A DNA stretch of 64,000 bases from Ischnura elegans (GCF_921293095.1 NC_060251.1:97760566-97824565), one strand, 5' to 3'; positions 44,560-57,260 are shown, counted from the first letter of the stretch. Program-made: numbers and translations. Notes: generated by a model not told the origin, from the sequence alone.

Positions 44560-44935
44560 TGGTCCTATTTATGAAAGAAAGGTCTTTTTAATATTGGTCC
44601 TTTGAGACCAGCACTTCATCTTGAACTAGTGATCATTTATTCCCACCACATATGGTTTTCTTAATTCCTTCCCAAGATCTGTCCATGCTATTTCCCTGCT
44701 GACTATCCAATACATCCTACAGACTGCTCTTTTTCCTCTTAAGTTCCAGTTTCCCATCCTAATGCATTGAGCATTTCAGTCTTTCTATTCTTCCTTAGCA
44801 CATACCCAGCTGCTTTTGTTTGCATTTTATCTTGTTTCTTACCTACCCTTTCTTGTCTAGGTTCCACACAGTCACAGCATACTGTAGGGCTAGGATACTA
44901 AACATAGAGTTTACAGGTAAGGGAAGGTTTATGCT
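44560..44935 (-). pseudogene. Heavily decayed LINE RT C-terminus, same type as 4432-4935
   Basis: Minus-strand translation gives ILALQYAVTVWNLDKKG, then KTEMLNALGWET and, in the 3' part, a SAGLKGPI-like stretch. These line up in order with ILEYASLMWDPYEKG, TKMLQVLEWDP and CQPQRTNV of the other fragment. Multiple stops and shifts. Confidence 0.55.
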
Positions 44936-44999
44936 GATGCCAGCACATATCTACTGTTTTCTCCGGCACTAACCAGTTCCTTCAGTACAGAGTGCAGCC

Positions 45000-45367
45000 T
45001 CTATCTGGCCATAAAATCATTTCTCTTCCTCCCCTTTTACCATTTACTTAAAAATTCTCCCCTTGACATGGTCTTCTCCCCTCTTCTTCCATTCACTATC
45101 CATACACTCCCATGTCTTCATAACAGCTCGCAATCTCTTCTCCTCACCCACAATGTTAAGCATGTCCTCATTTTCCACCCATCTCATCTTCTCGATAGCC
45201 ATCCTCAATTGAATATCAGCAGTCCCTTTCATCTGCCACATTTCCAAGCCATAAACAGCATCTGGCTCTTCAGCCAGCCTTGAATTCTGCACTGTCAAAA
45301 GATTCCTGGAGATCAAATTTTTTCTATTCATAGATATCTTCTTTTTCAATGCTAATGATGTCAACAT
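45000..45367 (-). pseudogene. LINE C-terminal fragment of a second clade
   Basis: The minus frame 45044-45367 contains AVYGLEMW, IEKMRWVENEDMLNIVGEEK and RAVMKTW...GEDHVKGRI. This follows the pattern LLYGSETWTL...RRMLKISWTDR...VGEERSLL...GHILR..EGRI found at the C-terminus of RTE/Jockey-like retrotransposons, followed by GKRGGRE-like residues. 5'-truncated. Confidence 0.65.
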
Positions 45368-45399
45368 AACCCTGATGCTTTTTTCTACCTTTTAACTCC

Positions 45400-48300
45400 G
45401 TGTTTTCAATGGAATCACACAGGACTCTAGGCCAAAATTGCCATGTAACAAATGAGGGACTATGGTCTCCCATTCCATAGGATTGAAAATATAACACTCA
45501 AATTTGTTTTCAGCATTCAAACAAATTAAGCTATCCAGCCTGTCTCTTTCACAAAAAAATTCAGATAGGCTTTTGTTCTTCACAAAGAGGGAACCCAAAA
45601 AGAAAAGAGAGGGAAGTACATTTTATCACTACAGAAACCTCTGCAAAGATGAGTTGGTGCTTCTCTAATGCTACATTTCATTTCATCACATTATTTTTTC
45701 TAAAATAAAAAAATCTGATAATACTGTTGCAAGAAGTCAGGAAAATCAACATTGTTAAACCACTGGAAGTGAATGGATTTTCTTTGTTCAATAAAACTGA
45801 TTTTATATCGTAATTGTAGAACTTGATTGAATGCATCTTGTCCAAGCTATAAATGGAGTACAGTTTCACAAAAAGTTACATTTACTTCCATTCACTCAAT
45901 ATTTTCATATGCAGCCAGTGATATAAAGGGCGATTAAACAGAAGAGAGGGAGTTATTCAAATGAATAGACAAAGAAAAATAAGGAGTCTAACAAGTGAAG
46001 TTATATTTGCAAATGTAAGCCATTCAGCAAGTTGGCCTAATACTTGGCCCAAGGTAGAGTATAAATATTAACCACATGAAAAAGAATCATTAAATGATTA
46101 GGACAAATGGGTGTAGCACAAACATACAAGAGAGAAAATATGAAGAAAAGTTGTCATTTTTATGAACAGAAAGAAGCACTTACAAGTTTATGTAAAGGAT
46201 AAAATGCACATTGACTTCCTATTCTGAGAACATGTGTTTGGCTAGGAAAAGAGACAAATTTTATGTGCTAATCCCATCTCTCAACTAGATCTGGCTGAAA
46301 ATTCCCACAGCCCGTCAACTGCACGAGATATTTTTTCACTTAGAATATTCTTTAAGTACATTATCAAGAGTGGGTGAACAGCAGCCTCTAATAATTTTCC
46401 TCTCTTCCTCAATCAAAGCAATAGCTCTGTCCAAACCAAGTTTGAAATAATACAGCAGAAGGTTGCATTGCAGAAAGAAACCAAAAGAAGAATGTGGAAC
46501 GAAGGATGGCGGAAAAGTGGGCAAAAAAGGGAAAATGAGAATGTTTTCAAATGATTTAAGAAATTCAGAAAACAAGCTGAATTGAAAAGAAGGCAAATAA
46601 TAAGAAAGGAAATAGGTTGGTAGACATCATGTCATCCTGATGAAGTTATCGAAAAAAAATTGAATGAAAGACATGTACAGCAAACAATAACTCCAATTTT
46701 AATATTAATTAAAAAAATGAAACAATACCATAGGTTGTTCTTAGAAGTCTATTAGCAAAGATAGTAGATTTACTTAAAAGGCCAGCAAATAATATTAATG
46801 TTCACTGCAGCAAAGCCTTTAAAATTATGCTCTCCTTCAATTCAGTACATGACCTATCTGTTTTCATCCTATTCTCATTTAGTCCTGCCCTCTACCACAC
46901 ATTTTTACTCTTCTTCCTCTTTTCCTACCTCGTCTGGCAAATTCCTCTCCTTCCACAATGTAATTTCTCCCCCACCACACGCTCTTCTGTCACTCATTCT
47001 TTCCATCTCACTTTTCTTCTTTTACCCCAAACAACTCAAAAGCTGGACAATATTTTTAGCCTCGCATGAGGTCAGTAAAATAAATCCTTCCTAACCCATA
47101 CATGCCTTCAGTATTAACAAAAAACGTTGAAAAAATAAAAAATAATCACGAGAAATTGGCCAAAGTTGAGGAGATTACAGAGTTATTACCTTTTTTAAGA
47201 TGATTCAAATCCAAAAAAATTTCTCGAGTAATTGTTTGGCTTCTGTGATTAAGTAGTTTAAAAGTAAACAAATTTCATAATTTTCATTGATTCTGGCTGC
47301 TTGATATAAACCACTACAAGCTCTGAAAAATTGTAAAATCTCTGTAAACATTTGAACTGCTTTGATGCCCTTTGTTTATATTAAGTGGTATCTAATGTCA
47401 CTTCACTTAATGAGTGGCTACCATACATCAGCAAAAACAGTCTATTACATCCAAGAAAGTAAATAAATGTAATGATTATCATCTGAAGGGAACATAGTAC
47501 TTGTGGACTAAAGCAAAACACCCATCCAATTATGAAAAAGATCCCAAAAGCTTAACTACATGAGAAAAGTTACATTTTGCAGAACGGTAATGACATGAGG
47601 CACTGTCATTTGCAAAAAAAACATCAATTATATACAATTATATATCATGGTCTTAAGTATCTAGATTGCAAATACATTAAAATCGCTAGCAAATTAACTT
47701 CCAGTGATCCCTTACTGAACTAGGATGGGTCCTTAAGCAGGTCCTCTATTTGCTTCCTGGAGATGTAACATTTGATCTTCCATAAATATGGGGAAATATA
47801 CTAGGAGGCCAACATTTTTAAATCTTGTAGGTAACACAAATGATTCATTATTGTAGGGTACATGTGTCATTCTTCTTCATTCATGCACCATCTCTCAGAC
47901 TATCTCAGATACATCTCATTCCTCTCAGCTTGTACGGTTCCAATACCCTAGCCAATCTTAAACTCAAAGCAAATATGATCCATGGAGACCAATTAAGGGT
48001 AATTCTTGCAACCAATAGCAGGGCAGCAGCAATCTCCATGTTGGGGCTGCTGATTTGACAAGGATGATGATCACGTCTGGAAGGCTGAGGTGCTATAGCT
48101 TCTGGCAAGAGGATACGATATATGCTTCTCTCAACAAGCTGGAGACATTATTCATATATTTCATGCATGGGTCTTAGAGGCTAAAAATATTGAAAATGAT
48201 AATAAGCTAAGAAAAGTGTCATTTCTTATGAAACCACCCTTCATTTAAAACCAACTTAAAAAGATTATATTTCACTAATCCCAAAAAGCAAATGAAAAAC

Positions 48301-49400
48301 CTGAATAAGCTATTATCCAACATTGAATTGCAAAATTTTGGGGTACCTAATAATCCATATTTATAAAAGTTGAAATTTTTGCTTTGAAAAAATAAATTAA
48401 AACCTTGAACAAAAATATACAAAAATGAGAATGATGCCACAATGGCTTTTTATCGGCAGTCAGGTCACAGATACTTAAAATTCGCTGCCAAATAAAGGTT
48501 ACATTATTGCATCATACGTTTACAAATCACAATTAGTGACTCACTTTACCATTTAAAGTAACTTAACGCTTTGAACAAAGGTGGTATCACTGTCAAACAA
48601 CTACTAGATGAGTAGGATTACTTAACTAATAAACCAAGTTGGAACCAATACCTCAAATTCACAGAATTAAATAAATGCATTTCTTGAAATTTAACTATAT
48701 AAACAACGTAAGCTTTAATTCCAGCCTCAAATACATCTGCAGACATTCAATGGAATACTATTCACAGATTCTAGTCAAAAAAATTTATTTCACATAACAC
48801 AATAACATTAAAGCAGTCAAGGATCATTTCTGACAAAATTAAGATGCTCTAATATGATATGTTGCTATGTTATACTCATTTAAAACTATGGACAGCCATT
48901 ATACAATGGTATGATTCATACATTCTGAATAAGGCTCAATAAACAAATTCCACTGGAGCTCTTAAAAAATTGAAACACAAAACAGAAAGTGCAGTGATTA
49001 GTCCCTTGACAAAATGCATTATGTTCTGTAAGGTTAATGATTGCACTGAGGGTATTAACCACTAAATACTGTTTTAAACCACCACTAATTAATGACATAA
49101 TCATTAACTTTACAAAGTGGATCTCTCTAAATCTCAGCCACAATACAGAAACTATTCTGAATATTTGAACAAGAAAATTGTCAGAAGACTCAGGCTGAGA
49201 AAATACTGGAAATGATGTGGATACTTTGAGTAAAAAATAACTACCAAGTCAGCAGCTGATCATTTAGTAATATAGAATAGTCAGTCTCAGCATAACTTTT
49301 ATATCACAAAACTTTGGTTTCTTTTGATTTTGGTTTCTTCTGAAAGAATGAAACAGTCTAGTCCCGAACACAACGAATGGAGATTACACATCAATAGGGG
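45400..49400. other. Non-coding AT-rich stretch
   Basis: Four kb without a supported feature. ORFs at 46336-46596, 46798-47094 and 47840-48108 are low in complexity and without domains. Confidence 0.35.
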
Positions 49401-49440
49401 AAGCACAAAAACATGATCCTCTTCAAGAACAAATGACACA

Positions 49441-49566
49441 CTTGAGATTCCTGGAGCTGATCCCATCATCGACATTGTACCTAGGATATTGCTGTATTTT
49501 TCTCAAATGCAAGACCTTCTATGATCAACTTGTTTTCCTAACAATTTTCTTAGCCTTTCCATCCTG
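49441..49566 (-). other. Possible terminal exon with strong acceptor
   Basis: Minus strand has a T-rich tract ending TTTTTTTCAG|GATGGAAAGG. Phase 0 gives DGKAKKIVRKTS and a stop; another phase gives MERLRKLLGKQVDHRRSCI and a stop. It could be an alternative last exon of an upstream gene, or a chance site. No supporting polyadenylation signal nearby. Confidence 0.25.
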
Positions 49567-50044
49567 AAAAAAAGATTTATAGAATACTAAGACATAAATC
49601 ATGTGATTGCTTGAGAAATATATTTTACAGAATGAAGTCATTTGACCTAGGAAAATAATCACCAATACTGGAGTGACATTTTATCATTCCTTTCCTTTGC
49701 TAACACACATACATTCAAATTATATATACGTGTGGTAGTTGGGGCACTGAATAATGGTAACATCCTATGTTAACTGAGTGGAAGCTGCTCAGTCATAAAA
49801 AGTGAGAAATACATAAACGAGATAACTTCATCCAATACAACACACAATATGTCAAAGGTCACAATTCAAACTTTTTTTTGTTTCTTCCAAAATTCTTTGA
49901 AAGCTAAAATATGCAGTTATGCAACATACTTTCTGGCTTATTAGTTGAGCAGGTATGTAAAATGCACTTAAGTTGTATCAGCATATTTTGGTAAACACAG
50001 AATTCATCATATGATCAACTGCATCAGGTATTACTTGGTAATCC

Positions 50045-50223
50045 ACAAATGAAAAGACGACTTCATTGACTTCCACTGATTTATTTTCTTGGTACGACAT
50101 GTTTCGATCCATAGAGGTCATTTTCAAGTAAGGTATGTACTTGAAAATGACCTCTGTGGATCGAAACATGCCATACCAAGAAAATAAATCAGATGAAGTC
50201 AACGAAGTAATCTTTTCATTTGT
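50045..50223. repeat. Foldback with 86-bp arms
   Basis: Arms 50045-50130 and 50138-50223 are reverse complements with only a few mismatches and a small indel, around a 7-nt spacer. Each arm contains ATCGAAACATG, resembling Penelope-type terminal motifs. Confidence 0.85.
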
Positions 50224-50474
50224 TAAAAATATCAACTTCCACATAGTTGAGCCTGGTAAATTTGCTTCATAAGGTAAATTTAATTAAATAAAAATTAAAG
50301 GTTAGGTAAATTTGCTTCATATTAAATAACTTGGTAAATTTCTCATATTTAATTTCACACGACCGATTTTGTTACAGTGCGACATCATCTGGCTAAGATA
50401 CAGGAAATACCAACTCTTAAATGAAGCACTGTATGAAACAAGTTACTTTGTATGCAGTCATGCGTACGGGCGCA

Positions 50475-50590
50475 AAGTAATAAACACCTAGGATGAAGTT
50501 CTGCATGAAAAAATATTTGGCTTAGCTAGGATTCAAAACCCAGATCTCCAAACATCAACACCTTGTTTGGTAAAACCTATCCTGAAGTTC
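50475..50590 (-). repeat. tRNA-derived SINE, minus-strand member of an inverted pair
   Basis: Minus strand: degenerate tRNA head with B-box GGTTTTGAATCC, then CCAAATATTTTTTCATGCAG, then a tail CATCCTAGGTGT...CTTTGCGCCCGTACGCATG. The same tail is found at 50612-50725 and 59237-59340. Confidence 0.6.
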
Positions 50591-50611
50591 ACTCTGAGAA
50601 AATGGCTTGGT

Positions 50612-50725
50612 GGTGTGATTGGCTAGCACGCCTGACCGGCAATTGGGGGATCTGGGTTTAAATCCCAGGTAAACCAAATATTTATTCATGGAAAACTTAA
50701 TCCTTGGTGTATAAAACTTTTAAAC
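50612..50725 (+). repeat. tRNA-derived SINE, plus-strand member of the pair
   Basis: A-box-like TGGTGTGATTGGCTAGCACG, B-box-like GGTTTAAATCCC and tail ACCAAATATTTATTCATGG followed by TCCTTGGTGTATAAAACTTT. Head-to-head with 50475-50590. Confidence 0.65.
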
Positions 50726-50823
50726 TCACAATAATCTCAACAGATTCAGGCTTCAATTGGTGGAAGTTAGACATATTTAAGTAAATGAAAGGTCGTAGCA
50801 CTTTTCCACAAGAATTTTTAATT

Positions 50824-50866
50824 CGTACAACGCGTTTCAGCTCACTGAGCCATCATCTGGTACAAG
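50824..50866 (-). ncRNA. Hammerhead-like ribozyme motif of the Penelope-like element
   Basis: Minus strand: GTAC, then CAGATGA (consensus CTGANGA with the second base changed), stem GCTCAGTGAGC, GAAAC, GCGTT (GUU cleavage triplet possible), then GTAC, which pairs with the first GTAC as stem I. Hammerheads in Penelope-type terminal repeats are known. The U-to-A change in the core probably weakens or abolishes cleavage. Confidence 0.5.
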
Positions 50867-51341
50867 ACGCTTGAACACATGTGAAGATCCCTTTTATACC
50901 CTTGAGAGAGGAGAGTATTGGAGAAGGAGAGGATTTGACATCTTTGAGGATGGGGGGGGGGGGTGGGAGCGGGTGTACAGAGTATAGACAATGGGGAAAG
51001 ATACAACTACGGGATGTGGAGAACCCACGTTGGAGGGAGGGTTCTGGTCATAACTGTAAAATGACGACACGTGCGGAAGACCATAGCAAAACAGGAGGAG
51101 GGGGTGTTGAGAGGAGTGAAAAAATGGGGGGCTTAGGGTAAAAAGAGGCCGCGTGTCTTTTGAAAGTGAGAGGAGTAAGTAGCGACGCAGGAAAAAAGGC
51201 GGGGTGAGGAGTCCCTTTGGGTTAGCTGAGAAGGAGTGAAAGTTAGCGGGGGTTCAAGGGAGGAAATTGCCAGCAATAGAAAATGGTCAAATGCGTAGAG
51301 AGGATGGGCGGACGGGAAACACCCCGTGGATGTTGGGGCAC

Positions 51342-51689
51342 TTAAGGCGTGGGTGAGGAAAGAATTTCACCATTTGTTTTGGTGAAGGGTATCTTTAGGA
51401 GAGGGGAGTGGGTGAAAAACACTTGCTCATTCATAAGCGTATTCAAATCACTTTGTACAATTTCAAATTGCTCAAAAACATCCAGTCTTGTACCCTTACT
51501 TTCTAAATGTAGAATTTCAGGTTTAAAATTACAATAATGTAAGGTCTGAAGAAGGTGTTTAGCGAGAAGTGACGTTTCATCTCCATTTTTCCAGCACCGT
51601 CTATGTTCTTTCATTCTGGTAATGAAACTTCTGCCTGTTTGGCCGATGTAACACATGTTGCATGACTCACAATTAACCTTGTAAATGCC
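51342..51689 (-). pseudogene. GIY-YIG endonuclease domain of the Penelope-like element
   Basis: The frame includes GIYKVNCESCNMCYIG (GIY at 51681-51689), then QTGRSFITRMKEHRR, then a helical C-terminal part (LDVFEQFEIVQ, LMNEQVFF). The GIY...YIG pair, the following TGR and the R-x3-H stretch are the endonuclease core that nicks target DNA for Penelope retrotransposition. The CxxC between the two halves is also typical of this family. The frame is intact but has no RT upstream, so the copy cannot move alone. Confidence 0.85.
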
Positions 51690-51891
51690 AAAACGCGATG
51701 TACGAAAAATGTAAACGCGTTGTACGAATTAAAAATTCTTGTGGAAAAGTGCTACGACCTTTCATTTACTTAAATATCACAATAATCTATTCACTTTATG
51801 TTTGTGGGTGAGCTTTCATGAGACCCCGGACGAAACTCGGAAGAATTCACTAACGGGGTAGAGGTAGTACCGAGAGAGAGGAGGAGAGAAC

Positions 51892-52230
51892 TTAACACGT
51901 TGCGTACCGGGGTATTTAAATTCCTAGGAACGCCAATTCTGGGTGGAGATGTTGAGATTGGAAATATGTGCCTATTAGGGCATAATGCCTTTGGTTTAAA
52001 CATGGTTAAAAAGCTGATGTTTAGAATATAACTTTACCCAATCAAACCTTATGATGCATCAATTCATTATGAATAACGAACAACAACTGAAAATGTACTA
52101 ATTAATACGTATTGTACGCTTTAAAATTGTTTAGGTTGACGTGCCTAAATGACAAGAATCTTCGTCATCCATCCGGAACGTTCGGGAAAAAAATGACGAG
52201 AATTCTAGCCATCCGTACGCAACGTGTTAA
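51892..52230. mobile_element. piggyBac-type MITE, 339 bp with TTAA ends
   Basis: TTAACACGTTGCGTAC at 51892 and GTACGCAACGTGTTAA at 52230 form a perfect 16-bp inverted repeat including the TTAA target. The interior matches the relic at 32408-32678. No transposase. Confidence 0.85.
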
Positions 52231-55200
52231 AGTTGCCAAATTTAGATAGCCTCCCTAGTTTGTCACTGAAACCATGTGAGTCATGGATGGCCACAGGTAT
52301 TTTGGGCCCAGCACCATGACAATATACCTACTCATTTGGAAGGTAATGAGAAAAATCATTCCACAGAAGCCCATGACATTGTCAGCTACCAAGCTGAATG
52401 AGGCACCGTTGGTGAAAGGCATACTTAATGATATACAAGGAGCACGCTTGATGTTTGACAACACTGCTCCAACAGCAGATTCACAGAGTTAACTCGACGG
52501 AGGTCTGCCAGTGACTGACTGAGGCCACACCTACTGATTGGCAAAGGGAAAGTCACGTGTCGAGAAACTTTCCCTCCCCTCACCTCCACCTGCTTTAGCC
52601 ACACCAGCTCACCCGCAATGATAAAATGAACAGAGAATAGGTCAGTGATGGCAGAAGGATGATGGCAGGATTTTCCTTAATGATGCACTTTGAATGTCCC
52701 ATCCCTCCACACAACCTTCCTCCATCTTCTGCCATTATCCATCTGCCCCCATTGACCTAATGTACTTAAGAGATGGTATTTTCTGCATTAACACCAGATA
52801 ATGTCGCACAATGACAAAACCAGTTGTGTGTGATAAAATGTGAAATTTACACAGAATCCTTTCCTGAATCCACATATCTAAGCTCAAATACCTGATGCTA
52901 CAATTTCAAAAAATAAGTGCCTTCATTTTAAGACATTTAAAATGTTTTGGCATCTATTCATTCTCCTGGGCTAACGAATCATATTCCTGATTCAGGTCAA
53001 CTCCATTTCAAAATATTAACACAGCAAGTCATTGCTTACAGTGAAACTAAGAATTTATAACAACTAAATCACAAGAACTCAGTAGAAAATTGGCATCTCA
53101 AATATTATATGATGCCATATTTAGCATTAAAAAAATTGAGTATGATAGGAATGAGAGAAAAAATAAGGGAAATGGCTGATTACTAGATCTTCGAATCCTC
53201 AGCTTTTCTGTTATAATTTCTTGCTCTTTTTAAGACGCTTAAAAAAACACCTGCATTTTTTATGCACCCAAAATTATTTTTAATTAACAAACTTCATCAA
53301 AAGGTGCATTCTGAAATACACTGGCAATGCCATTAGTTTTTCTTCTGAATAAAAAGAAAGCAGTCTGTACTATCTGACCTGGCAAAAAGGCTGCATTCAA
53401 AATAACACCTATCAATTAAATCTTTTCAGATGAAGTAATTATTTATCTATGCAAACTTTTCTTGGCTGAAACCAACGATGTCTAACTAGAATAACAATCA
53501 AAATAATGTATTAATGAATTCATTCACTGACACAGCACACACACTAATACAGGAATATAAAATAATGTGCATATGTGATTCTCAGCTAAATTGCACGTGA
53601 TTGCTACGTTTAATTTTGAGACTTTCCTAAGGATCTTTTGGTGCAAGGCATCAATATAGGGTTTCCTCCAATAGCTCTTCTAAATTATGTTCACTTAAGA
53701 TACTAGTTTATAAATTTTCAAAGTCAGACACACAAAATTTTTGAGCTCCTTATCTCAATTCTAGCTATTTTCATCCACTGAAATAATCCCAGAGATAGTA
53801 ACATCATTAATGTCAAAATCAAAATTTTTTACTAACAAGGCAATAAGTGTCACCTCCAAATCCCATTCAAACTTTGCAGTGTGACAAAAAATGAAATTTT
53901 AAAAGAAAAGTCTTTTTTTCAAGCATTAGGAGTTTGAGATGTTTCTGAAAGAAATTACAAGCAAAATGCCAGGCTTTATACAACCCATGACACAACAGTA
54001 CTACAATATGATGAAAATATAGCCCCTTGCATGTTCTAACTCTAGCCTAGCAACAGAAGAAGAGTCTCCACAACTAGAAAAGGGCTGTACGACACTATTG
54101 CAGCGTTGTTGTATCACGGATTGCACATACTTGGGCATTTTCACCTGTACAATCCATCTTGAAAACTAAAGCCTATTGGATTCTTGAGCAAAAACACTTG
54201 TCCCTAAAAATTTCATTTTCTATCACACATCAAATTTTGAAGACAGTTTTGAGGTGACACATGGCTACCTTCCCTTGCCCATTCAATGAAGAAAAGATAC
54301 AAGGTGAACATTAATTATTTTCCTTGGAGAATTTGGCCATGAAAATTAAATGAGCCTATGATTTTAATATCATGTTTTCTGAGTTCATACAAAAAGTCAT
54401 TTTTAACAAGTACTCAGTAGTTACTTTTTGAAATCAATTGAAATAGATTCATGATACAAAGATGGAATTAGCTTTGATGCTAGTGAGATTATATCAACAG
54501 TTAACACTTAAAAGTTTACTCTCCAGAACACACTCCTAAAAGTTAATGTCAGTGAAACAAGAATTAAAAACAATCATTTTAATCATTACAATAAGGAATA
54601 TTGCTCATGGAAATAGTGTGAAAGATGCAAATAATATTGCTTATATTTTTCAATTTATGTGCACAAGTCTACAATTTTTGAGAATCACACATACACAGTC
54701 ATTCCAAGATTGTATACAAAGTACATATTTCACTGTGCCTTTCCTACATCAGCATATACGATGATTCCTAAATTAAATATCAATAAAAATAAATATTTAA
54801 AAAAATATAAAAAAATTACTTGTTGTAGATGCTACAACTACTCCTGCATAAAGCTATGTTGGTCGAACAAATGTCTACAGCAGTAAATATGATCATTTGA
54901 AAGACGTCACAGTTTTATATGTCATACAGCTATCAAATTACAGCTAGGTAGTACTGCCACAGATTTTAGAAATGCACCCAAGGCTGATACCACAAATGAA
55001 TAAAGAACAATATAATACTGCCTAATGTAGAAACCCCGGAAATTTAATATAATAATTTAATCTCAATCACAATTAGGAATACAGATTTAGAAGTAAAATT
55101 AGAGCAATTTTTTAAAAGACTTTGGGGGTAAATGTATTAGCGACATACCATTGAGAACCGATTGCTGATAGAATTTTGGTCATGCTAGATGCGAAATGAT

Positions 55201-56090
55201 TTTCCTTAGAAAAAACACAATTTAAGCCAGAAAATATGGTAAATAACTAGGTATTTCAGAAGTTCTTTCAATAAAACACTAATTATGCCAGAAATACAAC
55301 AATTATGACATATTACTGGCTAAAATGAATGTAAAATATCTAAAATAAAAAATGCCAGTTCCAATAAAAATATTAAACCATGCCAATAATAGGCAGTAAC
55401 CCAATGAACAACCAAAATAAATACCCAAGGAATAAAAAAGAACAAATTCTTCATAATTACTTGATCAAGGGTAGACAATGGATGAGATTGGATAAAGTTA
55501 TTAACTCAAGTGTTCTTCATGATAACCAGTATATTAATACAAAATATTCATCTTTTCAAAATCACGAAAGAAATAGCCTATTAATACAATAATATTTAGA
55601 TAAAATTTTTAGACAAGATGTGTGTAAATAACGTCACATTTGCCTTCAGTAAAACTTTATCCACTAATGTAAAACTATATATTGCTCTAAATCAAACTTA
55701 ACATGGTTCCTAGCATGTCTGTCATAGAGCCTATATCACAATAATAATCTAATAAAAGGAGTAAATGTTCAAAAGTATGCAAAATAAAGTTAGCATAGTG
55801 CACATGCAATCAAGACTATTTAAGCAGTAAATTCATTTGCAAAAATATGTACTGAAAGTCAAGCATTTGCTTTGGCAAATGTTATTGCAATACAAAAGCA
55901 CAAAACATTGAGAATATTAAGAAAGTGAGAGTGGCAGCCGCATGCAAATGAAAGCAGAGGGGAAAATAAACAATACTACAATATATATCATTCAAATTAC
56001 ATGACAAGAATAGATACTTTGCCTTTTAACTGTGATTTCAGAACAGCTTTAAGATATTTCAAATAACTCAATCAGCCCAAAATAATTGCA
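52231..56090. other. 3.9-kb AT-rich non-coding stretch
   Basis: Almost free of recognisable repeats or genes. Short ORFs (52255-52492, 54546-54886, 55380-55592) have no domains. Confidence 0.35.
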
Positions 56091-56094
56091 TGAC

Positions 56095-56265
56095 GAATTC
56101 TTGGGATCAAACAGCGTGTAACAGGGTGTACAGAGCAGAGCTCTCGGGATCGCCACTGGGTTAGGAACTGCAATACTGCTGACGTTTCAATGACCAAGTT
56201 GTACATCAAAACGTCGGCAGTGATGCAGTTCCTGACCTTGTGGTAATCCCAAGAACTCTTCACGC
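56095..56265. repeat. Foldback relic with GAAACGTC motif
   Basis: 56152-56192 and 56202-56243 are imperfect inverted repeats, each holding (G/A)AAACGTC next to a GCAGT(G/A)(A/T)TGCAGTTCCT block. Outer GAATTCTTGGGAT and ATCCCAAGAACTC pair as well. Probably a Penelope-type inverted pair. Confidence 0.6.
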
Positions 56266-56269
56266 AATC

Positions 56270-56650
56270 TATTCAGTGGGAAAGCACCAAATCTTTCTTC
56301 AAACTTTGAAAATATGTTTTTATAACCATTTTACCATTGGACAAAAACCTCTTGAAGCAAGCCATCAAGACATAAAGAAAACTTCAAGAGCAAGGTAAAT
56401 TCATCCTACAACAATAATTACAAAAAATACCTAAGAAGTAGTGGAGAATAGGTATATGACTAGCATTTAAAATGGGTCCCATACTAATTCATTATGAGGT
56501 TAAACCTGAAAAATATTATGTATGAATGATGAAATTCCCATAATTAAAAAATTCTCACAAAAAGATCAGCATATGATCCAAGTACTGACAACTGATTCAT
56601 TGCATTATGATATTTTTAAGTGCGTAGCATTATAACTGTGATTTCATTCA
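56270..56650. other. AT-rich non-coding stretch
   Basis: Nothing recognisable. Confidence 0.35.
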
Positions 56651-56654
56651 AATT

Positions 56655-56730
56655 GTACACCTATGTCTATATACTATCCAGCAAGCCACCTGAATAAGCA
56701 CGAGGCTGGGAGTGTTAGGAAACCAGCTGT
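56655..56730 (+). repeat. Interspersed repeat fragment (GTTAGGACACCA family)
   Basis: Diverged copy: CCAGCAAGCCACCTGAATAA, then GGCTGGGAGTGTTAGGAAAC. Related to 12944-13000 and 62820-62895. Confidence 0.5.
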
Positions 56731-56734
56731 AAAC

Positions 56735-57258
56735 AAAAAAAGTAAAAGAATGTACACATTGAAGAATTTACGGAGTCAAACCTAGCATTTATCCAAAGCC
56801 ATTCATTATCTGGTGGGAAAGCACATTCCTATAACTATCCATTTAGCAAAATATCTATCTTATTTTAATGTTTCTGTTGGACCTAGAAACATAATGAGGT
56901 TCTATCATGATGTTCTTTCTGTGCTCTGAAATACCTATTCTCTCTTGGTCAAGCAATCTACGCTTAGCACGTAGTGTTGGAGTCTCTGGTGGCTCTCAGC
57001 CTACTAACATATTCATAGTTGATATAAAGGCTGTGCCCTCTGATTGCTTGAATTAATTTTTGATGAACAGCTTTCTTTTCTATTTTGGTAAGTTCCTGGA
57101 TTAAGTCTTTCCGCAATGGATCCTTGCCTCTTATTCAAGTATTTCTTTCCTATTTTCTGCTTAAATGTTGCTATAGACACTGCATGGCCTAATGACGTGG
57201 TATTTATTTTAATATATAACAGTAATAACTGTGTTAGCAATGGCATCATCTAATCACA
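56735..57258. other. Non-coding stretch
   Basis: No supported gene; the minus ORF 57013-57249 has no recognised domain. Confidence 0.3.
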
Positions 57259-57260
57259 TA

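Larger units (their letters stand above)
50738..51776 (-). mobile_element. Penelope-like element, 5'-truncated, inverted terminal arrangement
   Basis: Flanked by a perfect 12-bp duplication TCACAATAATCT (50726-50737 and 51777-51788). 50774-50837 and 51713-51776 are a perfect 64-bp inverted repeat. A 36-bp extension (50738-50773) lies outside the left arm, a layout described for Penelope-type elements. The only coding part is the C-terminal GIY-YIG endonuclease; the reverse transcriptase is missing. A hammerhead-like motif lies near the 3' end (50824-50866). Confidence 0.8.

Noticed and set aside
46798..47094. Hydrophobic 98- and 80-codon plus-strand ORFs
   Set aside because: Pyrimidine-rich low-complexity sequence open in two frames at once; no splice or promoter context.
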